This document shows, piece after piece, positions 17,155-26,391 of a stretch of 64,000 bases of DNA; position 1 is the stretch's first letter, and every line of letters begins with the position of its first letter. Source of the DNA: VAZQ01 sp963744275 (lineage in GTDB: Bacteria > Pseudomonadota > Alphaproteobacteria > Rhizobiales > Xanthobacteraceae); NCBI GenBank assembly GCA_963744275.1, contig CAVUSX010000013.1, forward strand, positions 30,020 to 94,019, given 5' to 3'. A program made the translations under genes and the position numbers. The notes below the pieces were generated by a model that worked only from the letters and a program-made list of their open reading frames with translations, had not been told where the DNA came from and searched no databases.

Positions 17155-17620
17155 CTACTTGGGCCCGATGGACTTGACCTCCACCCCTTTGATGCCGAGC
17201 GAAGCCTTCGAATAGAGAACCGCCGCCACGGTGTATTCCGGCGAAAAATCTGGACTGAGAACCCGCACCGTGAAGGTGTTTCCCGACCGGCTCCGCCGGC
17301 TGGGCACTGGGACCGGCAGGGTCTTGCTCACGAGACCCGATCAAATCCCAATCCGCGTCGCTGATCTCTCCATCGCAAGTGATGGTCACATCGAAAGGGG
17401 CAGCCATCACCTTGTCGGTCTGCACCACGATCTTGGTCGCGAACGCAAAGCGTGGCCGGTCCGACCTGACCTCCGACTGGACGTAGCGCAGCCCCGATGA
17501 TGCCGGCGCGGTCGGAACGCTGGCGACGATGATCCCGCCGAGCGCCAGGCCGAGCGCGAACGCGAGCGGATAGCCGAGCCACAATTCTATTCTGCCAAAC
17601 CGCGCCCAAAATGCCGACAT
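17155..17620 (-). CDS. membrane-anchored protein of unknown function (one frame break)
   Basis: ATG 17620 opens a protein with a single N-terminal membrane anchor (LGYPLAFALGLALGGIIVAS, residues about 13-32) and an extracytoplasmic domain: LRYVQSEVRSDRPRFAFATK, then FDVTITCDGEISDADWDLIG. The frame breaks near 17333. A neighbouring frame continues naturally as SKTLPVPVPSRRSRSGNTFT, FSPEYTVAAVLYSKASL and ends GVEVKSIGPK at TAG 17155-17157. Together about 154 residues. I do not recognise the family. The break looks like a single-base error. Confidence 0.55.
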
Positions 17621-17935
17621 CGGCCACCCTTCGCACTGTTCCCCCGCCGACGCAATCTCACCGGCAGCTGTTGCTGTAGAATCGAGGATTCGGGCACCGG
17701 GGAAGACCGGAAAAAGGGCTGCTGGTTCTGAGGATTGCCGGGCTTGGCCCAAGCTGGAATTGATCGGATTCGGACGGTGGGCCCTCCGAACAGCGATCCA
17801 GGCCGTATTTCGTCCGCCTTCCCTTCCTCGAGGTTCCGTGTTCTGCTGATCCCGGCGGCGGCGGCACTCGGTGCGCGACTGTCGCGAGGTGGTGGGAGCG
17901 CGCCCACCGGTATCAGTCCTCGAGGAGATTCCAAC

Positions 17936-18616
17936 ATGACGCTTTTTCGCATTGTGCTGTTGACCAGCGGTCTCGTCCTCGCGGTCGGCGGCGAAACCGC
18001 TCTGGCGCAAACCGGCGCGCCAGGGTCAATGGCCGCTCCCGGCAAGCCAATGGTGACGCTGCAAATGCCTGCGCTGCCGGACCCGGTCCGGGTCGTCCTC
18101 AGCCCCGCGACGACGGGTTTGCTGGTGCTCGACTACGTCGATCCCATCTGCAAATCGCAACCGAAATGCCTGGGCCAAATGCTGCCGGCCGCGGCCGCCC
18201 TGATGGGGCGGGCGCGCAAGGCCGGCGTCGTCGTGGCCTACGGCACGCGGGAGCGGACCATGTCCAAATGGCTGCCCGAGGTTGCGCCCCAGCCGGGCGA
18301 CATCAAGATCGCAAATACCGAGCAGGACAGGTTCTACGAAAGCGATCTCGACAAGGCGCTGAAGGCCAAGGGGATCACGACGCTCATCATGGCCGGCTGG
18401 AAGGTCAGCGGGTCTCTGGCCTACACCTCGGTCGGAGCGACGGTGCGCGGTTACACCGTCGTGGTGCCCATGGATGCGACCGCGGCCGCAACCGACTATG
18501 AAACCACGATCGGCTTTTATCAGATACTCAACCAGGGAAATTCCAACCTCACGAACACGCCGCTCAAGCCACATGCCGCGACGCTGAGCCGCACCGACAT
18601 GATCGTCTTCCAATAA
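17936..18616 (+). CDS. secreted isochorismatase-like protein, catalytic residues replaced
   Basis: A 226-residue protein with signal peptide (residues 1-24, ending ALAQ). The isochorismatase/cysteine hydrolase fold is visible: TTGLLVLDYVDPICKSQPKC with the conserved aspartate (D66), KAGVVVAYGTRER, and GITTLIMAGWKVSGSLAYTS. In active members the last block carries the nucleophilic cysteine; alignment on the T-xxx-A-xxx-GY spacing puts Ser160 there. The usual lysine before the helix at 130-140 is also absent. It may be a pseudoenzyme or binding protein. Start ATG 17936 follows CGAGGAGA. Confidence 0.75.
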   Translation: MTLFRIVLLTSGLVLAVGGETALAQTGAPGSMAAPGKPMVTLQMPALPDPVRVVLSPATTGLLVLDYVDPICKSQPKCLGQMLPAAAALMGRARKAGVVVAYGTRERTMSKWLPEVAPQPGDIKIANTEQDRFYESDLDKALKAKGITTLIMAGWKVSGSLAYTSVGATVRGYTVVVPMDATAAATDYETTIGFYQILNQGNSNLTNTPLKPHAATLSRTDMIVFQ

Positions 18617-18639
18617 GGGGCCGCGGCCGCGCGAGCGCG

Positions 18640-19491
18640 TCACTTCTGCGGCTGGTTGAAATAGCGCAGGTCAGGAGGCCGTTGCCCCTTCTTTGCAGGC
18701 ATGATCATGCCGTCGGCGCTGAGAAAGTAGGCCTCCCCCTGGATGCGGATGTGATTGTTGTTCTCCATGCAGTTGTCCTCGACCCACCACGGGTGTGGGT
18801 TGGGGCTGCGGCGATAGTGCTTGGTCACCGTCCAAGGATGCGTCAAAGCATGGTCGAAGACGGTGACCTCGTTGCTGATGACGTCCGGATCGGTCTGGTC
18901 GAAGGTGTAGCGCTCCTTCACGATGGTCTGATTGTCCGCATGCAGGGGTAGTCCGCTGGCGTCGAAGGCGCGCGGACCTTTCAGGTTGCGCGTCTCCACC
19001 TCCAGCACGTCGTAGCGGCCGTCTCCCTTGGTGTCGATCCAACGGCCGATGGAAATCCCGAGGAAAGACGGCTCCACATCGGTCGGAAAGTCGCGCCCGT
19101 CGGTAAAGATGCGGCGGCTGTCGAGAACGTGAAAGACCAGGACGTGGAACGTTTCCGGCGTCACGACGAACTCGATCTCGCCATAGCCGTTGGTCACGCG
19201 CGGCATTCCGGGCGAAAGGCACCACGTGGTCGGGTCGGTGCCTTGGCCGCCTTCCGCCATGTCCTTGAGGTTGGCCTCGAAGAGGGCCTGATACTCGGGC
19301 GTGAGCGGAGCTTCCTGTCCGAGACCGCGCGGCCTGTCGGGGACGAATTTCACTGAACCGCCGATCGCGGTCCATTGGCCCCTCAAGTCGGGATATCTTG
19401 TTTCATCGCGCGCGCTGGCGCTGCCGATCAACATCAGAAGCAGGAGCGCCGTCATGGACGCGGTTCGGACAAGCACGCTTCGCAAAGGCAT
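18640..19491 (-). CDS. YPDW-family secreted protein, copy 1
   Basis: A 283-residue exported protein of an unnamed family with four members in this window. Signal peptide residues 1-24 (LLLLMLIGSASARD). Family blocks: RYPDLRGQW, EAPLTPEYQALFEANLKDMA, GGQGTDPTTWCLSPGMPR, RRIFTDGRDFP, SIGRWIDTKGDGRYDVLEVE, LPLHADNQTIVKERYTFDQT, TVFDHALTHPWTV, CMENNNHIRIQG, YFLSADGMIMPAKK. Two cysteines are shared by all copies and could form a disulfide. ATG 19491 follows GGGGAG. No known domain is recognised. It is the most divergent of the four and stands alone. Confidence 0.8.
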   Translation of the reverse strand: MPLRSVLVRTASMTALLLLMLIGSASARDETRYPDLRGQWTAIGGSVKFVPDRPRGLGQEAPLTPEYQALFEANLKDMAEGGQGTDPTTWCLSPGMPRVTNGYGEIEFVVTPETFHVLVFHVLDSRRIFTDGRDFPTDVEPSFLGISIGRWIDTKGDGRYDVLEVETRNLKGPRAFDASGLPLHADNQTIVKERYTFDQTDPDVISNEVTVFDHALTHPWTVTKHYRRSPNPHPWWVEDNCMENNNHIRIQGEAYFLSADGMIMPAKKGQRPPDLRYFNQPQK

Positions 19492-19808
19492 GGTCGTACT
19501 CCCCGTCATCGCGACCCGAGCGGCCCCCAAGGCAAAGCCGCAGGCCCATTCCGGTCGAGCTCGAGAAATAGGGGTCGAAAAGTCGGGGCCCGCCGACGGC
19601 ACGCGTGCCGCCAATTGCAATGATCGGGATTTCGGCACGTCCCGCCGGCAGCTCTCGAGCAAGGCTACACCAACGCTCCCTGCGCCCGGAAGGGGCTCGT
19701 GGGGGTCGCGGCAGGGGAACCCCCAACTTGCCGATCCGTCCGGCAACGGATAGCCTTTCAGACGTCACTCATCCGATCCTGCACCAAGAACAAACCTGGA
19801 GGACTCCC
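19492..19808. other. divergent promoter region between YPDW copy 1 and the GlcG-like gene
   Basis: A 317-base gap between two divergently transcribed exported-protein genes. It should hold both promoters. No clear -35/-10 pair or palindrome was recognised by eye; a GGAGGA ribosome site at 19798-19803 serves the downstream gene. Confidence 0.4.
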
Positions 19809-20333
19809 ATGAATCGATCGCTCATGACACTGGGCGCGCTTGCGCTCGCCGCCACGACCAGCACCGCCTTCGCCCAGCAAGGCGGGCAGCCGCCGCAGCC
19901 GCCCGCGCGGGGGCTGGATATGGCGCTCGCGCTCGAGGCCACGCAGGCGGCGGTCAGCACCTGCCTCAGCCAAGGCGTGAAGGGAGCCGCGGCGGTTCTC
20001 GATTCCGCCGGCGTCCTGCGGGTGCTGGTGTCAGCCGACGGCGCTTCGCCGAACGCCTCGGTGCTCAGCCCCAAGAAGGGCGTCGCCACCATCCAAATGA
20101 AGAAGCCGAGCTCCGAGATCCAAGCCGAGGCGGAAAAGGACCCGGCCCTGAAGGCCAAGCTCGAGGCCGACAAGAGCATCTTCCCGCGGGCGGGCGCGCT
20201 GCCGATCATGGCCGGCAACGACCTCGTCGGGGCGATCGCCTTCGGCGGCGCCAACGGCCAGCAGGGCGGCGGCACCCATGACGAAGCCTGCGCCAAGGCG
20301 GGCCTCGACAAGATCCAGGCCAGGGTGAAATAG
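19809..20333 (+). CDS. GlcG/HbpS-family secreted protein
   Basis: A 174-residue exported protein with signal peptide 1-22 (TSTAFAQQ). The GlcG/HbpS (heme-degrading/binding) fold is indicated by LDMALALEATQAAVSTCLSQ, KGAAAVLDSAGVLRVLVSAD, SVLSPKKGVATIQMKKPSSE and LPIMAGNDLVGAIAFGGANG, ending HDEACAKAGLDKI. Members bind heme or cobalamin-like ligands or accompany glycolate metabolism; the function here is open. ATG 19809 is preceded by GGAGGA. Confidence 0.85.
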   Translation: MNRSLMTLGALALAATTSTAFAQQGGQPPQPPARGLDMALALEATQAAVSTCLSQGVKGAAAVLDSAGVLRVLVSADGASPNASVLSPKKGVATIQMKKPSSEIQAEAEKDPALKAKLEADKSIFPRAGALPIMAGNDLVGAIAFGGANGQQGGGTHDEACAKAGLDKIQARVK

Positions 20334-20525
20334 CCGGCCTGATAGCTGACGCGGCCCGTCCGGCGTCGGGGCCGCGGGCCTGAGGTGACGACGCAAGCGA
20401 GCGGATGCGGGGCGCTCCACCGCGCTCCGGTCCGTGCTTGCTGGGAATTGCTGCGCCACGCCGGGGCGCGGGCGGAGGCGGGAACGGAGGGGGAAACGAG
20501 GGCGGCCTGAAGCGGAGCAACCACG

Positions 20526-20620
20526 ATGAGTTTTTCTCCTGCTCCAGATCCGGCTCCCGGCGCCGACGCAGGTCTGGTTGCTGTGTCGCGTAGCCGGCAT
20601 CCACCGCGAACGGGAGGCAA
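20526..20620 (+). pseudogene. remnant of a pirin gene 5' end
   Basis: ATG 20526 opens MSFSPAPDPAPGADAGLVAV, nearly the same as the start of the intact pirin gene at 23983 (MSFSPVPDPAPGDAAAGDAI). About 51 bases including the ribosome site (20513-20563) match 23970-24020 with few changes. After roughly 30 codons the similarity ends. The rest of the 380-base gap before the CHAT gene shows nothing else recognisable. Confidence 0.6.
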
Positions 20621-20713
20621 GGTGGCGCCTGCGCGCTTGCGTCGAAGATGACCACGAGAGCCCGCTTCGGGTCCAATCCCTGACGGATATTCGAGGCCTT
20701 TGGAGAAACCCCG

Positions 20714-23700
20714 ATGGCACCGAGAAGCGCAAGGCGCCTTTGCGTCGTTATCGCGTTGAGTTTCGAGTGCTTATTGTCGGCCGGCTCCGGCGGCGCGGCG
20801 CAAGAGGTCCCGGCCGTCACCACCCAGGACGGCGGTGCGGACGTGATCGCTCTGCTCGACCAGGAGAAGCCGGACCCGGACAAGGCGGCAGCGCTTGCGG
20901 CCGACGCGGACCGCGATATTCCGCCCGATCTTGCCGACGCGGACCGCGGCCAAGCCTATTTGCATCGGGCGCAGGCGCGCGCGCAGATGGGGCGCCTGAT
21001 CGACGCCATTGCCGATGCGCAAGAGGCGCTCAAGCTCGGCAAAGGCCAGAACTACAAGCGCGTGACCAGCCGTTACCAGCAATTCCTGCACCGTCTCCTG
21101 CTTCGCGTCGGCGACTTCAAGCGCGCGGTTCCGCTCATAATGGCGGAGATCCGCAATCTCGAGCGGATCGAGCCCAGCCGATTGTTCTCGCTCTACAGCG
21201 AGCTCGCCCACGTTGAAGGCGCCGCCGACAACATGGAGGGGATCGAGCGACTCGACCGAAACCTCCATGGTTTGCTGGCCCAATCGCGTTCCTGGTCGGC
21301 GGCCAGCGCCGATCCGTTTCGGCCGGGATATCAGTCGAGCGTGGACGATGTGGACGGCTACCTCTACGAGCTCAAGAGCCGATACGCCGAGGCGGAGGCG
21401 GTCTATCGTCACGGCCGCCAGGCGCAAATCGACGCGCTCAACCATTATGATGAGCAAATCAATTTGGAAGGGGGGGATTTTCCGCCGCGCGAGGAGTTCG
21501 AGCGGTTCGTGGATTCGTTTCAGCTCAACGAAGCCCGCATGAAGGTGCTTGAGGGCCGCGCGCTGGAGGGCGAGGTCGACGCTCGCGAGGTCCTGCTTCG
21601 TCGCTTGCAGCGGCTGGGAAAGTATCACGAGGAGACCGGCGTCGCCGTAGCGGTGCTGTCTCAGGCATTGGACGGGGAGGGGCGCAGCGAGGATGCCGAG
21701 AAGCTGACCCGGGCGACTCTCGATATCTATCGCAGCGTCGGCCTGCCCGATGAGGCGGCGCGCGTCATCGGCAATCTGCAGCACCTTGCCCACATCCTGG
21801 ACGACCGCAATCAGCCGGATCAGGCGCAGAAGATCTACGACCAGATCGATCGGCTGGTGGCCGGCTGGGATGCCCCGCGCCGGGAAGCGGTCGTCAACGA
21901 GACGCCGCGCATCAAGCAATTGATCGCGACCGGCCGGGCCGCCGCGGCGGTCGATCTCGCAAGCCGGAAGCTCGAGCGCGAACGGGCGCGCTCCGGCGAC
22001 AACAGCCCGGCGACCGCGGTGGTGCGCGGCTATCTGGCCAGCGCTCTGGCGAAGGCCGGGCGCGGGAGCGAAGCCGCCGCGGCCTTCAAGGCGGCGATTC
22101 CGATCCTGCTCGAATTGGCCCGACAGGAAGAGAACGATGACAGCCTGACCGCCGGTGCGATCGCCAACCGGAACCGTTACATCCTGGAGAACTACATCGA
22201 GCTGCTGGCGCGCGATTCTTCCCTGGCGGGCACCGCCACGGCGGAGGAGACGATCGGGCTCGCCGACAAGCTCCGCGGGCAGGCGGTGCAGCGCGCGCTG
22301 GCGCAGGCCTTGGCGCGGTCGGCCACGAAGGATCCGGCACTCGGCGGCTTGGCGCGGACCGAGCAGGATCTGAGCAAGCAACTCAACGCGGCCGTCACCG
22401 ATCTGGCCAGCCTGCTCGCCCAGCCCTCGGATCAGCGCGACACAAGGCGGTCAAGGGCATGCAGGCCAAGGTCGCCAAGCTGCGTACCGACCACGCGGCC
22501 GCCGAGCGCGCGCTGGCAAAGCGGTTCCCCACCTACGCCAATCTGATCGATCCGCCGCCGGTCCGCGCAGCCGATATTCGGGCGGTGCTGCGCGAGGGCG
22601 AAGCTCTGCTGTCGTTCTATTTCGGCGAGAACGCGAGCTTCGTCTGGGTGGCCGCGAAGAACGGACCGGTGACTTTCCGGGAGCTGGCGATCACGGGCAG
22701 CGAGCTCGACCAGAAGGTCGCCAAGCTGCGCGAGGCGCTCGAGCCGGATGCCCTGACCGCACGCGAAATTCCGCCCTTCGACGTCGCGCTCGCCCACGGC
22801 CTCTACGCCACGCTGCTGCAGCCCATCGAGGATGCCTGGCGGCCCGCCCGGAACCTGATCGTCGTCACCAATGGTGCGCTGGGATTCCTGCCGCTGGGAC
22901 TGCTGCCGACCGCACCGACCGAGCTTGCGCCCGATCCGTCGCTCTTGTTCGCCGAATACCGCGGCGTGCCCTGGCTGGCGCGGGATCATGCGGTCACGGT
23001 GATGCCCTCGGTGTCGGCCTTGCGGGCGTTGCGCACGACGGCGGTCGCCGACACGCATCGCGAGAAGCTCATCGGCTTCGGCGATCCCTATTTCAACCTG
23101 GCGCAGGCTGCCGACGCCGCGCAGGCCGAGCTCGTTGCCGCAAACCCGCCGCCGGCCGATCAAGCCGGCACCGGCGGCCCGGAGCTGGCCGCAGCAACCC
23201 CGGCTGCGGCGCCGCCCCTCGGGCTGCGCAGCGGCCTCCCAGCCCGGCATTTTCGACGTCAATCTCGCCAATCTGCCGCGGCTGCCCGATACGGCCGAAG
23301 AATTGCGCGCGATCGCCGCCGCACTCGGGGTCGATCCCGGAACGACGCTCAAGCTCGGCAAGGACGCCAATGAGCGCGTGGTCAGGGCCACGAAATTGTC
23401 GGCTTACCGCATCGTCGCCTTTGCGACGCACGGATTGATGGCGGACGACATCGAAGGGTTGGACCAGCCAGCGCTGGCGCTGACCGCCCGCAGGGTCGCC
23501 GGCATCACCGGCAGCGGATTGCTCACGATGGAGGACATCCTCACGCTCAAGCTCAATGCCGATTGGGTCATATTGTCCGCCTGCAATACCGGCGCGGGCG
23601 CCGGCGCAGGGTGCGGAAGCAGCTTCCGGCCTGGGGCGCGCATTCTTCTATGCCGGCGCGCGCACGCTCCTCGTCACCAATTGGTCGGTGCATTCGCAAT

Positions 23701-23903
23701 CCGCGCGGGCGCTGATCGCCGACGTGTTCCGGCGGCAGGCGTCCGACCCGAAGCTCACCCGTGCCGAGGCGCTGCGGCGAGCGATGATGGGCCTGCTCGA
23801 CGGTCCGGGTTTCGTGGACGATACCGGCAAGACCCTGTTCACCTATGCGCATCCGCTGTTCTGGGCACCCTATACGGTCATCGGCGACGGCGGCGGAACC
23901 TGA
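20714..23903 (+). CDS. secreted TPR-CHAT protein, caspase-like peptidase (three frame breaks)
   Basis: A large protein of about 1060 residues. A signal peptide (residues 1-29, ALSFECLLSAGSGGAAQE) is followed by helical TPR-like repeats (ADRGQAYLHRAQARAQMGRL, GQAVQRALAQALARS region), then a C-terminal CHAT domain. The CHAT catalytic pair is intact: histidine in AYRIVAFATHGLMADD and cysteine in WVILSACNTGAGAG. The last block is GLGRAFFYAGARTLLVTNWS and it ends LFTYAHPLFWAPYTVIGDGG. Reading frames change near 22440 (one base short), 23215 and 23606 (one base extra each). All domains are otherwise conserved, so these are probably sequence errors. Likely a periplasmic protease; target unknown. Confidence 0.8.
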
Positions 23904-23982
23904 TTTGGTCATTGCGCTGCGACTGAGTTCGCCGAGCGCATGCGTCACCAACATGGTCGCGCACCAAAACGGAGCAACCACG

Positions 23983-24907
23983 ATGAGCTTTTCTCCCGTC
24001 CCGGATCCGGCTCCCGGCGATGCGGCCGCCGGCGATGCCATCGATCTCGTGATCGTGCCGCGCAGCGTCGATCTCGGCGGCTTCGCGGTCCGCCGCGCGC
24101 TTCCCCATGTGCGGCGGCGCATGGTCGGGCCCTTCATCTTCTTCGACCATTTCGGGCCGGTCGAGTTCCGCGCCGGCCAGGGCATCGACGTGCGGCCGCA
24201 TCCCCATATCGGGCTCGCCACCGTCTCGTTCCTGTTCGATGGCGAGATCATGCATCGCGACAGTCTCGGCAGCGCCAAGGCCATTCATCCGGGCGACGTC
24301 AACCTGATGACCGCCGGCCGCGGCATCGTGCATTCCGAGCGCACCGCCCCCGACCATCGCAGCGGCGGCGAGCGGCTGCATGGCGTCCAGCTGTGGCTCG
24401 CCATGCCGTCCGCGCGATGAAGAGATCGCACCCGCCTTCGCGCATCACGATCAGGCCGACCTTCCGGTCGTGGCCGGCGACGGCAAGATCGTGCGGGTCG
24501 TCATCGGCAGCCTCTACGGCAAGCGCTCGCCGGTGCCGACGCTGTCCGACACCATCTTTGCCGACGCCGCCCTCACGCCCGGCGCGGTGCTGCCGATCGA
24601 TGCGCAGGCGGAGGAGCGCGCCCTCTACGTGGTGGCGGGCGAGATCGACATGGCGGGCGACCGGTTCGCGGCCGGCCGGCTCCTGGTGCTGCGGCCCGGC
24701 GATGCGATGTCGGCGACGGCGGCGAGCGAGGCGCGCGTCATCCTGGTCGGCGGCGCCGCCATGGATGGACCGCGTCACATCTGGTGGAACTTCGTGTCGT
24801 CGCGCAAGGAGCGCATCGAGCAGGCCAAGGCCGACTGGAAGCTCGGCCGCTTCGATACCGTGCCGGGAGATGAAAGGGAGTTCATTCCGTTGCCGGGCGG
24901 GGAGTAG
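23983..24907 (+). CDS. pirin-family protein (one frame break)
   Basis: A bicupin of about 308 residues. The N-terminal cupin carries the metal ligands: GIDVRPHPHIGLATVSFLFD, MHRDSLGS, and GRGIVHSER with the HxE pair. Some pirins show quercetinase activity; others act as redox regulators. The frame breaks near 24412, where LHGVQLWLAMPSAR ends in one frame and DEEIAPAFAHHDQADLPVVA resumes in the next; the second cupin then runs to IPLPGGE. ATG 23983 has GGAGC upstream. It follows the CHAT gene by 79 bases. Confidence 0.85.
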
Positions 24908-25051
24908 GAAGTGGCGAATAGAGAGTAGCGAATAGGGAGTAGTGAGTAGTGAGGGGGGAGTGGGGAGTGGGGAATAGGGGCGCCGCGGCTTCTCAAAGCA
25001 CTACTCACTACTCACTACTCACTACTCACTATTCGCTATTCGCTATTCGCC
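24908..25051. repeat. AT-richer tandem/inverted heptamer repeat
   Basis: The left part (24908-24957) repeats units such as GCGAATAG, GGAGTAG and TGAGTAG. The right part (25000-25051) is its complement: ACTACTC repeated about five times, then ATTCGCT repeated three times. The two halves can fold into a long hairpin. Related short versions occur at about 53507-53530 and 62500-62525. Variable unit number is typical of slippage-prone intergenic repeats. It sits between convergent genes and may end transcription. Confidence 0.7.
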
Positions 25052-25056
25052 CTACA

Positions 25057-25458
25057 TCAATCCGCGCCCTGGATCTGGCGCATCGCGCTTTGCAGCTCGT
25101 TGAACTTGCGTTGCAGCACGCCGAGGTCATGCTCGAGCTTGTGAATGCGGGCGGACCAATCGGCCGGCGCCGCGGGCGCGAGCGGCGGCGCACGATCCTC
25201 GGCGTCGAACACGACCCCCATCTCGGCGGCGTTGCGCCATTGGACCCTGGCTCGGTAGCTCTCGTCCCGGTTGGGGATGTAGAGCTCCACCACATCGGGC
25301 GTGGCGGTCATGCTGGAGAACTCGAGCCTCGCCCCATGCTCGCAAAAATCGCGGATCAGGCAATCGACGCTGGTGCGCCGATTGTTGAAGAAGATGCGAC
25401 CTTGCAGAAAGGACTTCTTACGTGCAGCCGTTCGGCGTTCCGTCATTGCGGCCATCAT
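25057..25458 (-). CDS. PilZ-domain protein
   Basis: A protein of about 133 residues likely to bind cyclic di-GMP. The N-terminal ERRTAARKKSFL holds the RxxxR motif, and VDCLIRDFCEHGARLEF corresponds to the D/NxSxxG strand, though the serine position reads as CEHG. The barrel continues with VELYIPNRDESYRARVQWRN. The C-terminus (HKLEHDLGVLQRKFNELQSA) looks like a coiled coil. Start choice is uncertain: ATG 25458, ATG 25446, or GTG 25533, which would add 25 residues. Confidence 0.75.
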   Translation of the reverse strand: MMAAMTERRTAARKKSFLQGRIFFNNRRTSVDCLIRDFCEHGARLEFSSMTATPDVVELYIPNRDESYRARVQWRNAAEMGVVFDAEDRAPPLAPAAPADWSARIHKLEHDLGVLQRKFNELQSAMRQIQGAD

Positions 25459-25659
25459 CCGTTCGATCGTGCCCAAGCGGGCCCACCCAGCCGAACCCGC
25501 AATATAGCGGCCGTTGCTTACATTATCGTTCACGGCCGATTAGCGCGCCGTTTACCATGCGGATGGCGCCGGGCCCCACATATTCGGCATTTTTGCGTTA
25601 TCGCATTTTCGGACGGAAAACCGGTTTCCACTTTTCCTGAAAATGCTCTAGTCCAAGCC

Positions 25660-26391
25660 ATGACAGAACGCATGCGCGTCGATCGCCTGCTGGTGGAGCG
25701 GGGCCTGTTCGAAAGCCGGGCGCAGGCGCAGGCCGCGATCGAGGCCGGCCTGGTGGTGGCCAACGAGACGCCGGTCGGCAAGGCTTCGCTCGAGCTGCCG
25801 GCCGACGCCGTCCTGCGCGCGACGCCCGCCCATCCGTTCGTGTCGCGCGGCGGCGTCAAGCTTCGCGCCGCGCTCGAGCGTTTCGGCTTCGATCCGGCCG
25901 GCCTGGTCTGTCTCGATGTCGGGTCCTCGACCGGCGGGTTCACCGATGCGCTGCTCGCGCGCGGCGCCGCGCGCGTCTACGCGGTCGATGTCGGGCGCGA
26001 CCAGCTGCATCGCAAGCTGCGCGCCCGCCCGGAGGTCGTGGTGCTGGAGAGCACCGACATTCGCACGCTGGCGGCGAGCCGGCTGGCGCCGCCGCCCAGC
26101 CTCGTGGTCATCGACGTGAGCTTCATCTCGCTCAATCTGGTTCTGCCGGCGGCACTCGCCCTGGCGCAGCCTTCGGCGCGGCTCGTCGCCCTGATCAAGC
26201 CGCAGTTCGAGGCCGGCCGCGCCCATGTCAAGAAGGGCATCGTGCGCGATGCAGCGATCCATGCCGCCGTCGGCGAAAATCTGGAGCGCACGGTCGCCGC
26301 GCTCGGCTGGAATGTGCTCGGCCGCATGGATTCTCCGATCCTGGGCCGCGACGGCAACCGCGAATTCCTCATCGGTGCGCAGCGTGGTTGA
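25660..26391 (+). CDS. tlyA: TlyA-family rRNA 2'-O-methyltransferase
   Basis: A 243-residue protein. Residues 5-65 form the S4 RNA-binding domain (RVDRLLVERGLFESRAQAQA). The Rossmann methyltransferase follows: PFVSRGGVKLRAALERFG, LVCLDVGSSTGGFTDALLAR (SAM site), VDVGRDQLHRKLR, LVVIDVSFISLNLVLPAALA, ALIKPQFEAGR. TlyA proteins methylate cytidines of 16S/23S rRNA. It overlaps the next methyltransferase gene by about 8 bases, which suggests a co-translated rRNA-modification pair. Confidence 0.92.
   Translation: MTERMRVDRLLVERGLFESRAQAQAAIEAGLVVANETPVGKASLELPADAVLRATPAHPFVSRGGVKLRAALERFGFDPAGLVCLDVGSSTGGFTDALLARGAARVYAVDVGRDQLHRKLRARPEVVVLESTDIRTLAASRLAPPPSLVVIDVSFISLNLVLPAALALAQPSARLVALIKPQFEAGRAHVKKGIVRDAAIHAAVGENLERTVAALGWNVLGRMDSPILGRDGNREFLIGAQRG

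Noticed and set aside
20714..24907. CHAT-gasdermin or caspase-type defence operon
   Set aside because: The CHAT protein has a signal peptide and its neighbours are a GlcG-like protein and a pirin; no pore-former or effector gene is present.
24908..25051. CRISPR array
   Set aside because: Units are 7-8 bases and contiguous, without unique spacers, and no cas genes are present.
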